A stretch of 64,000 nucleotides of DNA from Deltaproteobacteria bacterium (GCA_016709225.1 JADJEE010000002.1:372001-436000); one strand, 5' to 3'. Counted from the first letter of the stretch, positions 1-8,321 are shown. Translations and numbers: made by a program. The notes: a model not told the origin generated them from the letters alone.

Positions 1-895
1 GCTGCTGCGCGCGCACGGCCCTCGCCGCGAGCACGCGCAGCCGCGAGCTCGCGGCCGTGCGATCCGGCACCACCAGCTCGGCCGCCTGCGACGGCGTGGC
101 GGCGCGGACATCGGCAACCAGATCGCAGATCGTGACGTCGACCTCGTGCCCGACCGCCGACACCACCGGGACCGGGCACGCGGCGATGGCGTGGGCGAGC
201 GCCTCGTCGTTGAAGGCCCAGAGGTCCTCGGTCGAACCGCCGCCACGGCCGATGATGATCACGTCGACCTGCGGCCACGCCTGCAAGCGCACCAGCGCGC
301 GCCGCAGCGAGCGCGGCGCGTCGTCGCCCTGCACCACCGCGGCCGCGAGCAGGAACCGCGTGGGGCAGCGGCGACGACCGACCTCGACGATGTCGTGCAG
401 CGCCGCGCCGTGGGCCGACGTGATCACGCCGACGATCCGCGGCCAGCTCGGCAGCGGTCGCTTCCGCTCGGCCGCAAACAGGCCCATCGCGGCCAGCTTG
501 GCCTTGCGCTGCTCGAGCTCGAGCATGCGCGCGCCGAGCCCCGCGGGCTCCGCCCGATCGGCGTAGAGCTGGAAGCGGCCCTGCTTGGCGAAGATGCCGA
601 CCCGGCCGCACACGCGCAGCGACTGACCGTCGCCGAGCCGGAAGCGCAGCCGCTCGATGCTCGAGCGCCACATCGCGACCGGCAACATCGCGTCGTCGTC
701 CTTGAGCGTGAAGAAGGCGTGACCGGCCGCGCCGATGCGCAGGTTCGAGACCTCGCCCTCGACCCAGACCACGCCGATGCGCCCGTCGAGGGTGCCGTGG
801 GCGAGCCGCACCAGCGCGCTCACGGTCAGCACGTTGGGGCCGTCGCCGTCACGTGCGGGCCGCCCGGGTCGGAAGGACAGCTCGGTCTGCGCCAT
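1..895 (-). CDS. xseA: Exodeoxyribonuclease VII large subunit (3' end outside window)
   Basis: Catalytic large subunit of exonuclease VII, which degrades single-stranded DNA into short oligonucleotides in the cytoplasm. The 298 residues seen start MAQTELSF and begin with an OB-fold DNA-binding region (about residues 20-120: LTVSALVRL, VEGEVSNLR, GHAFFTLKDD). The start of the nuclease domain follows, with PSWPRIVGVITS, the family's DVIIIGRGGGSTEDLW block and AVGHEVDVTICDLVAD. The ATG at 893-895 fits the usual XseA N-terminus. The reading frame is open to the window edge, so about the last third, including the C-terminal coiled coil, is missing. A small same-strand gene lies 52 bases upstream. 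Family identity is secure from the GRGGGS and GHE blocks. Confidence 0.95.
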   Translation of the reverse strand, partial: MAQTELSFRPGRPARDGDGPNVLTVSALVRLAHGTLDGRIGVVWVEGEVSNLRIGAAGHAFFTLKDDDAMLPVAMWRSSIERLRFRLGDGQSLRVCGRVGIFAKQGRFQLYADRAEPAGLGARMLELEQRKAKLAAMGLFAAERKRPLPSWPRIVGVITSAHGAALHDIVEVGRRRCPTRFLLAAAVVQGDDAPRSLRRALVRLQAWPQVDVIIIGRGGGSTEDLWAFNDEALAHAIAACPVPVVSAVGHEVDVTICDLVADVRAATPSQAAELVVPDRTAASSRLRVLAARAVRAQQ

Positions 896-947
896 CTCGG
901 AACGTCTCGGCTCTTGGTGGGGGGCGGCCGTCGGGCGCCGCGGGTCG

Positions 948-1205
948 TCAAACCACGGCGCGATGCGCCGACTCCAACAAGCCTCGGAGCTCCCGCAGCT
1001 CCCGCTCGAGTCGCGCGACGCGGGCCTCGTACTCGCCGAGCACCTCGGCGAGCGTGCGCCCGGCGGGCAGCCCCAACGCGACCCGCATCTGCTCCCGGCC
1101 CGACGGCGCAGCCGTGGCTCCGCTCGGGGTGCCCGATGGGGTCCGTTCGGGGTCGGCCATCGGTTGGACATGGTAGGGCAACCGCGAGCGTCGCGGCAGC
1201 CCCAC
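948..1205 (-). CDS. Small hypothetical protein with C-terminal coiled coil
   Basis: An 85-residue reading frame upstream of xseA on the same strand. The first half is Pro/Ser/Thr-rich and probably disordered. The second half (about residues 38-80) is a charged helix, VLGEYEARVARLERELRELR, that should form a coiled coil. An internal ATG at 1160 (MADPERTP) would give a 70-residue protein and is as plausible as the first start. It resembles the exonuclease VII small subunit only in size and position: the XseB sequence signature is not visible. It could be a partner of the downstream gene, but no function is assigned. Confidence that it is expressed is moderate. Confidence 0.45.
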   Translation of the reverse strand: MGLPRRSRLPYHVQPMADPERTPSGTPSGATAAPSGREQMRVALGLPAGRTLAEVLGEYEARVARLERELRELRGLLESAHRAVV

Positions 1206-1270
1206 CGACCCAAGCGGCGGCTTTGGCCAGTTATTGGCCTGGAGGCGAAGCCGGGGGGTCTACTGCCGCC

Positions 1271-1957
1271 GTGACCACGCACCGAACCGCCCGCGCGGCG
1301 TCCGTCGCCGCGGCCCTGACCGTCGGCATCGCCGTCGCCGGCTGCTCGCTGTTCCAGGAGTTGCAGTCGGCCGACTCCTCGACGCCCGCCACCGACGGCA
1401 GCAGCGGCGGCAGTGACGGCAGTGGTAGCGGCAGCGGCAGCGGCAGCGGCAGCGGCGGCGCCGAGGCCCACGCGTGCGTGATCGCCAGCGACGATCGCTG
1501 CGAGAACCAAGACACCCTGCGCAGCTGCGATCCGAGCACCGGCGAGGCGACCGTCTACTCGTGCACCGACGTCTGCGGTGGCAACCTCAACTTCTCGTGC
1601 CTGCTCGCGAGTACCGAGGGCCAGCACGCGTGCTGGTGCGTGGTGCCGGGCGCCGGCAAGCAGCTGTCGTGCACCGGGCTCGAGGACTGCCTGCGCGCGT
1701 GCGAGGCCAGCCAGTCGGCGCCCGCCGGCTGCGCCGACACCTGCTTCTCGCGCACCAACGCCGAGACCATCCGCAGCTATGGCGCGCTGGTCTTCTGCGC
1801 CAACGAATACTGCGACACCGCGTGCCACGAGGACCAGGCCGCGTGCGGCGACTGCGTGGCCGAGGCGATCCAGTTCGGTGGTGGCGACTGCACCCTCGAG
1901 CGCGCGCTGTGCGATCAGGACGACGGCACCGACGATCCCTGGTGGCCGACCGGCTGA
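1271..1957 (+). CDS. Cysteine-rich lipoprotein with Gly/Ser linker
   Basis: Predicted exported lipoprotein of 228 residues. GTG at 1271 opens a signal peptide (VTTHRTARAASVAAALTVG) ending in the lipobox VAGC, with Cys25 the likely lipidated residue. A low-complexity linker of about 25 residues follows (GSGSGSGSGSG, encoded by a repeated ggcagc-type hexamer near 1410-1455). A compact domain with some twenty cysteines follows that, suggesting multiple disulfides (CENQDTLRSCD, CADTCFSR, CDTACHEDQAACGDC). Reading upstream of 1271 in the same frame only shadows xseA. This architecture is common among myxobacterial surface proteins of unknown function. No catalytic motif is visible and I assign no role. 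Confidence 0.8.
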   Translation: MTTHRTARAASVAAALTVGIAVAGCSLFQELQSADSSTPATDGSSGGSDGSGSGSGSGSGSGGAEAHACVIASDDRCENQDTLRSCDPSTGEATVYSCTDVCGGNLNFSCLLASTEGQHACWCVVPGAGKQLSCTGLEDCLRACEASQSAPAGCADTCFSRTNAETIRSYGALVFCANEYCDTACHEDQAACGDCVAEAIQFGGGDCTLERALCDQDDGTDDPWWPTG

Positions 1958-1994
1958 CGCCGCAGGTCGGCAGCGCCGCGCGGCCGCGGCCTGC

Positions 1995-2000
1995 TAAGCT
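1995..2000 (+). promoter_or_regulatory. Possible -10 element upstream of the alpha/beta hydrolase
   Basis: TAAGCT lies 14 bases before the ATG at 2014, inside GGCCTGCTAAGCTCGCG. The same layout, GGCCTGCTACACTCGCG, precedes aroC. No convincing -35 box is visible, so the call rests on the repeated context and the local A/T content in very GC-rich DNA. Confidence 0.25.
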
Positions 2001-2013
2001 CGCGCCCGCTGCC

Positions 2014-2847
2014 ATGCCCGAGTGGATCGATCTCGCCCGACGCGGCGGCCGCATGCGCGTCGACCGACGACCATGCGAGGCCGACGACCGCCCCGCGCTG
2101 CTGCTCATCGGCGGCATGACGCAGACCCTCGCGAGCTGGGGCGCGCACCTGCGACCGCTGTCGGAGCGCCGCGAGACCATCGTCTACGAGGCCCGCGGCC
2201 AGGGCATGACCGAGCTACCGCTCGACGACTGCTCGCTGCCGCAGCAGGTCGAGGACTTCGCCGCGCTGGTCGACGCACTGGGCCTGCGCACGCCGGTCGA
2301 CCTGTGCGGGTTCTCGTTCGGCGGGCGCGTCGCGCTGGCGATCGCCGCGGCCGCGCCGGCGCTGCTGCGGCGGGTCGCGATCTGCGGGGTTGGCCTCGAT
2401 CGCAGCGTGCTCGCGCGGCTCGTCGTGCAGGGCTGGATCGCCGCGCTGGCGACCGGCGACCTCGAGGCGCTGGCGCGGGTGAGCCTGCCCGACATCCTCG
2501 GCCCGGCCTACCTGGCCCGGCATGCCGGCTCGATCGAAGCGATGGTCCGCGCGTCGATCGAGCGCAACCGCTACGACGGCGTGTTGGCGCTGATGCGGCA
2601 GACCCAGCAGCTCGCCGACGACTCGCCGTGGACCACCGCCGCGCTGGCGGAGCGCGCGGGCGCGGCCGGCGTGGACGCACTGTGCATCGGCGGCGCGCTC
2701 GATCGCCTGGCGGCCCCGGCCGACGTGCGCGCGCTCGCCGAGCGCCTGCACGCCGACGCGATCATCATCGACGACGTCGGCCACACGGTCGCGATCGAAG
2801 CGCCGCAGCCGTGGCGCGCGGCGCTCGAGGGGTTCCTCGATCGCTGA
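2014..2847 (+). CDS. Alpha/beta-hydrolase fold protein
   Basis: A 277-residue cytoplasmic hydrolase of the alpha/beta fold superfamily; the substrate cannot be read from sequence. The oxyanion strand LLLIGGMTQTLASW (residues 29-42), the nucleophile elbow GFSFGG with Ser101, Asp230 in GGALDRLA and His257 in DVGHTVA form a complete catalytic triad in the right order and spacing. The ATG at 2014 gives a compact N-terminus (MPEWIDLARRGG). The frame is open upstream through the lipoprotein gene, but that part is shadow. There is no signal peptide or membrane segment. It lies 56 bases after the lipoprotein gene and converges on the next gene across 27 bases. Esterase, lactonase or enol-lactone hydrolase activity are all possible. 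Confidence 0.88.
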   Translation: MPEWIDLARRGGRMRVDRRPCEADDRPALLLIGGMTQTLASWGAHLRPLSERRETIVYEARGQGMTELPLDDCSLPQQVEDFAALVDALGLRTPVDLCGFSFGGRVALAIAAAAPALLRRVAICGVGLDRSVLARLVVQGWIAALATGDLEALARVSLPDILGPAYLARHAGSIEAMVRASIERNRYDGVLALMRQTQQLADDSPWTTAALAERAGAAGVDALCIGGALDRLAAPADVRALAERLHADAIIIDDVGHTVAIEAPQPWRAALEGFLDR

Positions 2848-2874
2848 AGCCAATCGCCCCCGCCGTCGGCGACG

Positions 2875-3594
2875 TCACTTCTCGACCACGGCCGCCGTCC
2901 GCAGCGCGAGATCCAACGCCGAGCGATCGATCACCACCGGCTTGGCCTCGACGCCGGCGTTGCGCAGCTCCATCACCTTGAGCGGCGCATCACCGGTGCG
3001 GGTCGCGAGATCATCGACGCGATCGTGCCGCCGGTCGGCGAGCCGACGCAGGTTCTTGGCGTCGGCGACCTTCGCCGCCGCCATCGCGGCCTCCTGCGGG
3101 TTGGCCTTGGCCTTGGCCTCGGCCGCCGCGGCGTCGCGCTCGGCCAGCTTGGCCTGCTGCTCGGCGCTCTCGGCCTCGGTGACCGCGGACTCGTGCTCGA
3201 CCCCCAACACGTCGAGCTTCTGCTCGACCCGCGCGAGCTCGCCCGTGGCCCACATCCCGACGGCATCGTCGGCATCGAGCGCGACCAGGAATCGCAGCAC
3301 CTGCGCGCGGGTGGCCTCGGGGGCGGCGGCGTCCACCGCCAGCTGCAGATACGCCAGGGTCTGCTGCTGCTCGTGCTCGCGGTGGGCGAGCTCGTATTGC
3401 CGTTGGTTCTGGAAGTAGCTCGACACGCCGGTGACCAGTGCGGGTACCAGCGCCAGGACCCCGCCGTAGGCGACCACCAGCGGCGCGTTGCGCCACCACG
3501 GCGAGCGCTCGGGCCGCGCCTTCTCGAGCACGGCGATGCGCTCGTCGATGCGGAGCAACGTCTCGAGTCGCGACAGTCGTTCGTCGTCGGCCAT
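2875..3594 (-). CDS. Single-pass membrane protein with coiled coil, unknown function
   Basis: A 239-residue protein of unknown role starting MADDERLSRLETLL. After a short charged N-terminal helix, one membrane segment lies at about residues 36-57 (APLVVAYGGVLALVPALVTG). A long helical region rich in Glu, Ala and Lys follows (roughly 60-200) and should form a coiled coil, with blocks such as ESAEQQAKLAERDAAAAEAK. The most likely start is the ATG at 3594. A GTG seven codons upstream is the alternative, and the open frame further upstream is antisense to aroC. The gene is divergent from aroC (112 bases between starts) and converges on the hydrolase gene. Confidence 0.7.
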   Translation of the reverse strand: MADDERLSRLETLLRIDERIAVLEKARPERSPWWRNAPLVVAYGGVLALVPALVTGVSSYFQNQRQYELAHREHEQQQTLAYLQLAVDAAAPEATRAQVLRFLVALDADDAVGMWATGELARVEQKLDVLGVEHESAVTEAESAEQQAKLAERDAAAAEAKAKANPQEAAMAAAKVADAKNLRRLADRRHDRVDDLATRTGDAPLKVMELRNAGVEAKPVVIDRSALDLALRTAAVVEK

Positions 3595-3680
3595 CTGCAG
3601 CTCGCAGTGGATCACGAACGCGGCGCGGCTGTCGAGTTCGCGACCGTAGGGCCGCCCCCGCGGGCCGGCTGCGGGCCTGC

Positions 3681-3686
3681 TACACT
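3681..3686 (+). promoter_or_regulatory. Possible -10 element upstream of aroC
   Basis: TACACT within GGCCTGCTACACTCGCG, 19 bases before the GTG start of aroC. It matches TATAAT at four of six positions. No good -35 hexamer lies 16-18 bases upstream. It is very similar to the sequence before the hydrolase gene at 1995. Confidence 0.3.
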
Positions 3687-3705
3687 CGCGGGCGAACGGC
3701 GATTC

Positions 3706-4818
3706 GTGGCGGGCAACTCGATCGGCGAACGATTCCGCGTCACCACCTTCGGCGAGTCGCACGGTGGTGCCGTGGGTGTGATCGTGGACGGCTGTCCATC
3801 CGGCCACCGCTTCCCCCACGAGCGGATCGCGGCCCAGCTGGCGCGGCGCCGACCGGGCCAGCCGCTCGGCTCGCAGCGCCGTGAGGCCGACACCATCGAG
3901 CTGCTGTCGGGGGTCGAGCCGGCCAGCGGCCTCACACTCGGCACACCGATCGCGATGATGGTGCGCAACACCGACGCCAAGGCCGGCGACTACGCCGAGC
4001 TGCACCGGGTCTACCGGCCGTCGCACGCCGACTTCACCTACGACGCGCGCTTCGGGCTGCGCTTCGTCGAGGGCGGTGGACGGGCCTCCGCCCGCGAGAC
4101 CGTCGCGCGCGTCGCCGCCGGCACCCTCGCGGAGGACTTGCTGGCGCTGCGGGGGATCGAGGTCGTGGCGTGGGTCGAGCGCGTGCACGACGTCGATGCC
4201 GGACCCATCGACGAGGCGGACCTCACCCGTGCGCGCGTCGACGCCACCGACGTGCGCTGCCCGGACCTCGACGCGGCCGCGGCGATGGCCGCGAGCATCG
4301 AGCACGCGCGCAAGCGCGGCGACACCGTCGGCGGCATCATCCGCGCGATCGTGCGCGGCGTGCCGGCCGGGCTCGGCGAGCCGGTGTTCGACAAGCTCTC
4401 GGCCACGCTCGCGCACGCGATGATGAGCCTGCCGGCGAGTCGCGGCTTCGAGCTCGGCGAGGGCTTCGCAGCCACGCGCATGCACGGCACCGCCCACAAC
4501 GACGCGTTCGTGCCGGCGCCCGAGCGCGCACCGCTGGCGGTCGCGACCCGCACCAACCGCAGCGGCGGCATCCAGGGCGGCATCAGCAACGGCGAAACCA
4601 TCCGCTTCGCAGTGGCGTTCAAGCCCGTCGCGACCGTGTTCGTCGAGCAAGACACCGTGACGCGCACCGGTGAGGCCACCCGCTTCCGCGCGCGTGGGCG
4701 CCACGATCCCTGCGTGCTACCCCGGGCGGTGCCGATGGTGGAGGCCATGGCGGCGCTGGTCGTGCTCGACGCGCTCCTGCGTCGCAGTGGCGTGCGCGTG
4801 CAGGAGCTGCAGCCGTGA
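3706..4818 (+). CDS. aroC: Chorismate synthase
   Basis: Catalyses the last shikimate-pathway step, 5-enolpyruvylshikimate-3-phosphate to chorismate, using reduced FMN in the cytoplasm. At 370 residues it has the normal family length. Family signatures are all present: GNSIGERFRVTTFGESHG at the N-terminus, RPSHADFTYDARFGLR, EGGGRASARETVARVAAG, the SNGETI region, and FRARGRHDPCVLPRAVPMVE near the C-terminus. The GTG at 3706 gives the expected N-terminus. Upstream sequence in the same frame is shadow of the divergent gene. The stop overlaps the next start by four bases (GTGA), so the two genes are translationally coupled, and the run continues into proB and proA. Confidence 0.97.
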   Translation: MAGNSIGERFRVTTFGESHGGAVGVIVDGCPSGHRFPHERIAAQLARRRPGQPLGSQRREADTIELLSGVEPASGLTLGTPIAMMVRNTDAKAGDYAELHRVYRPSHADFTYDARFGLRFVEGGGRASARETVARVAAGTLAEDLLALRGIEVVAWVERVHDVDAGPIDEADLTRARVDATDVRCPDLDAAAAMAASIEHARKRGDTVGGIIRAIVRGVPAGLGEPVFDKLSATLAHAMMSLPASRGFELGEGFAATRMHGTAHNDAFVPAPERAPLAVATRTNRSGGIQGGISNGETIRFAVAFKPVATVFVEQDTVTRTGEATRFRARGRHDPCVLPRAVPMVEAMAALVVLDALLRRSGVRVQELQP

Positions 4819-5402
4819 CGCTGTCGGTGCTACCGGGCGGCAGCGAAGGCGGCGGCGGCGGTGGCCGACGCATCCTCGCCCACGGCGCACCGCCCTCCCC
4901 CGGGGTCGTGCCGCTGGATCTCGCGCGTCACCTCGAGTTCGGCGAGGCGCTGGTGTGGTGGGGCGAGAAGCAGGAGATCGAGCGGGCCCCCATCGTCATC
5001 GGCGCGACGTTGGTCGGCGTCGCGCTGTTGCTGGTCACCCTGGTGGTGCCGGAGTTCTGGCTGCAGCCGCTGTCATCGCTGTGGCAGCCGCTGGCGGCGG
5101 TCAGCCTGCCAGTGGTGTTCGCGATCGTGCGCGAGCGGCTCTCACGACGCTCGGTGATGGTCACCGACGGCGCCATCCTCGACGTCGATCCCGCGGGCCG
5201 CAGCCAGCGGCTCGGCTTCGACAACGTCCGTAGCGTGCGCCGCGATCTGCTGCGCGGCGGCATCGCGCTGCACGGTGCCAAGGCCTCGGTGCGGATCCCG
5301 GCCGCGATCCTGAACGACGCGCGACAGGCCATCGCGAGCCAACGCCGCGGCCGCGTGCAGACCCGCGAGGGCCTCGACGATCCGATGGGATGGCTGCCAT
5401 GA
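4815..5402 (+). CDS. Membrane protein with PH-like domain
   Basis: A 195-residue protein of unknown role. Two adjacent hydrophobic segments (about residues 60-82, IVIGATLVGVALLLVTLVV, and 88-106) form a hairpin in the membrane. A short beta-rich region follows (RSVMVTDGAILDVDPAGRSQ, IALHGAKASVRIPAAI) that resembles bacterial PH-like domains found after paired membrane helices. The N-terminus carries a run of glycines. The GTG start at 4815 overlaps the aroC stop, and its own stop overlaps the proB start (ATGA at 5399), so it is tightly coupled between two biosynthetic genes. Nothing links it chemically to either pathway. Confidence 0.8.
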   Translation: MTLSVLPGGSEGGGGGGRRILAHGAPPSPGVVPLDLARHLEFGEALVWWGEKQEIERAPIVIGATLVGVALLLVTLVVPEFWLQPLSSLWQPLAAVSLPVVFAIVRERLSRRSVMVTDGAILDVDPAGRSQRLGFDNVRSVRRDLLRGGIALHGAKASVRIPAAILNDARQAIASQRRGRVQTREGLDDPMGWLP

Positions 5403-6592
5403 ACCTGCCCGGCCGCCCACACGTGCCCGCCCGCAGCGAGCTCGCCGCCGCCCGCCGCATCGTCGTGAAGTTCGGCACCCACGTGGTGACCCACGACGGC
5501 ATCGAGCTGGCCGCCGGCCGCGTGCACGCGCTGCTCGAGACGCTCGCGCGCCTGCGTCGACGTGGGCTCGAGCTGGTGCTCGTATCGAGCGGCGCGGTCG
5601 GCATGGGCATGCGTGCGCTGTCGCTGCAGGAGCGCCCGCGATCGCTGGGCCTGCGCCAGGCCTGCGCGGCGGTCGGTCAGGGCCACCTGATGGCGCTGTA
5701 CACCCAGGCGTTCGCCCAGCTGGGGGTCACGGCGGCGCAGGTGCTGCTGACGCAGGACGACCTCGCCGATCGCGATCGGGCGTTGTGCGTGCGCACGACC
5801 TTGATGCGCCTGCTCGAGCTCGGCGCGCTACCGGTCTTGAACGAGAACGACAGCGTCAGTGTGCGCGAGCTGATCGAGATCCGCATCGCCGACGGCGGTC
5901 AGGGCCCCGAGGTCGCGTTCGGCGACAACGACGGGCTCTCGGCGCTCGTCGCTCGCGCGCTGGATGCCGACCTGCTGGTGCTGCTCACCGACGTCGACGG
6001 GCTCTACACCGCCAACCCCCGCATCGACCCCGACGCGCGTCGCATCCCCGATCGCCTCGGGGTCGCCGACGACGATCGCGGCCGCGCCGACGGCAGCAGC
6101 GGCGGCGGTACCGGCGGCATGGCCAGCAAGCTGGCGGCGGCGCAGCTCGTCACCGAGGCCGGGATCCCGGCCGCGATCGTCGGCGCCGACGCGCCACAGG
6201 TGCTCACGCGGCTGCTCGCGGGCGAGGACCTCGGCACCGTGTTCTGGCCCACCGCGCCACGCCCGGCCCGCCGCCGCGCGCTCGCCCAAGGCCCGCGCAC
6301 CGGCGCGCTGGTCGTGAACGACGGCGCGATCGCAGCGCTGCTGCAACGCAAGGCCTCGCTGCTCCCGATCGGCGTGCTGCAGATCGAGGGTGAGTTCGAC
6401 CGCGGCGACCTCGTCGAGATCCGCGATCGCTCGGGCCGCGTGTTCGGCCGTGGCCTCGTCAACTACGGTGCCGCGGCGTGCCGCTCGCTCGCCGGTCACC
6501 ACAGCACGGAGATCGATGCGATCCTCGGGTATCGCGGCTACGATGCGCTGGTGACCCGTGACAACCTCGTGTTGACCACCGACGGCCGCTAA
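5399..6592 (+). CDS. proB: Glutamate 5-kinase with PUA domain
   Basis: First enzyme of proline synthesis: phosphorylates glutamate to gamma-glutamyl phosphate with ATP. The amino-acid-kinase domain has IVVKFGTHVVTHDG, LVSSGAVGMGM, LPVLNENDSVS, FGDNDGLSALVA, LLTDVDGLYTANP and GGTGGMASKLAAA. The C-terminal PUA domain starts near residue 300 (RKASLLPIGVLQIEGEFDRG), as in proline-regulated forms. The length of 397 residues is slightly above the usual 365-375. The ATG at 5399 overlaps the previous stop (ATGA). An ATG three codons upstream is possible but less economical. proA follows after 10 bases, forming a standard proBA unit that makes glutamate-5-semialdehyde. Confidence 0.96.
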   Translation: MNLPGRPHVPARSELAAARRIVVKFGTHVVTHDGIELAAGRVHALLETLARLRRRGLELVLVSSGAVGMGMRALSLQERPRSLGLRQACAAVGQGHLMALYTQAFAQLGVTAAQVLLTQDDLADRDRALCVRTTLMRLLELGALPVLNENDSVSVRELIEIRIADGGQGPEVAFGDNDGLSALVARALDADLLVLLTDVDGLYTANPRIDPDARRIPDRLGVADDDRGRADGSSGGGTGGMASKLAAAQLVTEAGIPAAIVGADAPQVLTRLLAGEDLGTVFWPTAPRPARRRALAQGPRTGALVVNDGAIAALLQRKASLLPIGVLQIEGEFDRGDLVEIRDRSGRVFGRGLVNYGAAACRSLAGHHSTEIDAILGYRGYDALVTRDNLVLTTDGR

Positions 6593-6602
6593 CAACACCG
6601 CC

Positions 6603-7922
6603 ATGACGGACGACGCACGCACCGCCACGATCGCGGCCGCAGCCCGCGCTGCGCGGCGCGCCGGACACACGCTGGGCCGCGTCAGCGGTCCCGAACGCCG
6701 CGCGGTGCTGCTCGCGATGGCCGACGCGCTGGAACGCCCGAGCCTGCGCGCGACGATCCTACGCGCCAACGCGGCCGACCTCGAGGACGCCCGCGCCGCG
6801 GTCGAGCGCGGGGAGCTGGGCGCCGCGGCGTTCGCCCGCCTCGGGCTCGACGATGCCAAGCTCGCCGGGCTGGTCGAGGGGCTGCGGCAGCTCGCGGCGC
6901 AGCCCGATCCGCTGGGCCGCGTGACGATCGATCGCGACCTCGACGACGACCTCAACCTGCGCCGCATCGCATGCCCGCTGGGGGTGCTCGCGGTGGTGTT
7001 CGAAGCCCGCCCCGACGCGGTGCCGCAGATCGTCGGCCTGGCGATCCGCAGCGGCAACGCGGTCGTGCTCAAGGGTGGCCGCGAGGCCGCGCGCAGCAAC
7101 GCCGCGCTGACCCAAGTGCTGTGCGACGCGCTCGCAGGCGAGGGCTTCGATCGCGCCGCGATCACCCTGCTCGAGGACCGCGCCGACGTCGACGCATTGC
7201 TGACGCTGCACCGCGACGTCGACCTCGTCGTCGCCCGCGGGTCGTCGGCGTTCGTACGCCACGTGCAGGAGCACAGTCGCATCCCGGTGCTCGCGCACGC
7301 CGAAGGCGTGTGCCACCTGGTGCTCGACGACAGCGCCGAGCCGGCGATGGCCGCCCGCGTCGCGCTCGACGCCAAGTGCAGCTACCCCGCGGCGTGCAAC
7401 GCCATCGAGGCGCTGCTGTGGCTGCCGGGCGCGACCGCAGCGCTCGACGCGGCCGTGGCAGCGCTGTCCGCCGCCGGCGTGGTGCTGCGCGGCTGCGAGC
7501 GCACCCGGGCCCGCCACGGCGCGATCGGCCCGCTGCGCGACGACGACTACGGCCACGAGTTCGGCGCGCTCGAGCTGGTCGTGCGCGGCGTCGACGACCT
7601 CGCCGGCGCCCTGGCCCACATCGAGCAGTACGGCTCGCGCCACACCGAGTGCATCGTCGCCAGCGACGATGCCGTGGCGGCCGAGTTCCTGGCGCAGGTC
7701 GACGCGGCCTGCGTCTTCCACAACGCGAGCTCGCGCTTCGCCGACGGCTACCGCTTCGGGCTCGGTGCCGAGGTCGGCGTCAGCACCAGCAAGCTGGGTG
7801 CGCGCGGGCCCGTCGGCGCCGAGGGCCTGGTCACCTACCGCTGGATCCTCCGCGGCAGTGGCCAGGTCGCCGGCGACTACGGCCCGGGCAAGCGTCGCTT
7901 CCGCCATCGCAACCGCACGTGA
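6603..7922 (+). CDS. proA: Gamma-glutamyl phosphate reductase
   Basis: NADPH-dependent reduction of gamma-glutamyl phosphate to glutamate-5-semialdehyde, the second proline step. The 439 residues belong to the aldehyde dehydrogenase superfamily. Visible landmarks are CPLGVLAVVFEARPDAVPQI, GNAVVLKGGREAARSN (nucleotide binding), VARGSSAFVRHV, and the catalytic cysteine Cys265 in YPAACNAIEALL. C-terminal family blocks are YGSRHTECIVASD, FHNASSRFADGYRFGLGAEV and GPVGAEGLVTYRWILRGSGQ. The start 10 bases after the proB stop gives the usual N-terminal length. The protein from proB is presumed to hand over its labile product directly, as in other proBA pairs. Confidence 0.97.
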   Translation: MTDDARTATIAAAARAARRAGHTLGRVSGPERRAVLLAMADALERPSLRATILRANAADLEDARAAVERGELGAAAFARLGLDDAKLAGLVEGLRQLAAQPDPLGRVTIDRDLDDDLNLRRIACPLGVLAVVFEARPDAVPQIVGLAIRSGNAVVLKGGREAARSNAALTQVLCDALAGEGFDRAAITLLEDRADVDALLTLHRDVDLVVARGSSAFVRHVQEHSRIPVLAHAEGVCHLVLDDSAEPAMAARVALDAKCSYPAACNAIEALLWLPGATAALDAAVAALSAAGVVLRGCERTRARHGAIGPLRDDDYGHEFGALELVVRGVDDLAGALAHIEQYGSRHTECIVASDDAVAAEFLAQVDAACVFHNASSRFADGYRFGLGAEVGVSTSKLGARGPVGAEGLVTYRWILRGSGQVAGDYGPGKRRFRHRNRT

Positions 7923-7924
7923 GC

Positions 7925-7949
7925 GGCTGCGAGGCGCGCGCGAGCAGCC
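7925..7949. terminator. Weak hairpin between proA and hpf
   Basis: GGCTGC at 7925-7930 can pair with GCAGCC at 7944-7949 across a GC-rich loop, in the 30 bases separating two convergent genes. There is no T-run on either side, so a bidirectional terminator role is only suggested by position. Confidence 0.25.
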
Positions 7950-7952
7950 CGT

Positions 7953-8321
7953 CTAGGAGCCGAGCACCTCGGTGATGCGCATGTTGGAGTGCGACGTCGA
8001 GGGGTTGTGCTTCTCGGCGTATGCCTGCAGCTGACGCTGGGCAGCGTTGAACGCGTCGCGCAGCGCGATCGACATGTCTTCGTGGTCCGCCTCCTGGGGA
8101 TCACGGTTGACGACGATCTCACCGCCCGGGACCGTGAGCTCGATCCGCACGTGGTACGTGTTGCCCTTGTGGTGGTGCTTGTGCGGCGCCTCCACGACCA
8201 CGCGGCAGCTCGTGATGTTGTCGAAGAACTTGTCGAGCTTCGCGGCCTTGGCCTTGATGCGCTCTTCGACCCCCTCGGTGTGGGCGACGTTGCGGAACGT
8301 GATCTCGATTGGCAGCTTCAT
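7953..8321 (-). CDS. hpf: Ribosome hibernation promoting factor, short form
   Basis: Binds the 30S subunit in the mRNA/tRNA channel region and silences ribosomes in stationary phase or stress. The 122 residues cover the single HPF/RaiA domain: MKLPIEITFRNV, VEERIKAKAAKLDKFFDNI, a His-rich loop (APHKHHHKGNTYHVRIELTV), VVNRDPQEADHEDMSIALRD and AFNAAQRQLQAYAEKH. The C-terminal dimerisation domain of long-form HPF is absent, so it should behave like the short proteobacterial type, which in gammaproteobacteria needs a separate RMF for 100S dimers. A good ribosome site (AGGAG six bases before the ATG) fixes the start. The gene converges on proA and appears to be monocistronic. Confidence 0.92.
   Translation of the reverse strand: MKLPIEITFRNVAHTEGVEERIKAKAAKLDKFFDNITSCRVVVEAPHKHHHKGNTYHVRIELTVPGGEIVVNRDPQEADHEDMSIALRDAFNAAQRQLQAYAEKHNPSTSHSNMRITEVLGS

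Noticed and set aside
948..1205. Exonuclease VII small subunit (xseB) next to xseA
   Set aside because: Size and position fit, but the family's characteristic sequence is absent, so it is left as hypothetical.
146..1270. Long plus-strand frame in front of the cysteine-rich lipoprotein
   Set aside because: It is antisense to xseA and the 85-aa frame, with Arg/Ala/His-rich shadow composition. The real protein starts at the GTG at 1271 with a lipoprotein signal.
1405..1460. Repeats near 1400-1460 as a CRISPR-like or mobile feature
   Set aside because: They are a simple GGC-AGC codon run encoding the Gly/Ser linker of the lipoprotein.
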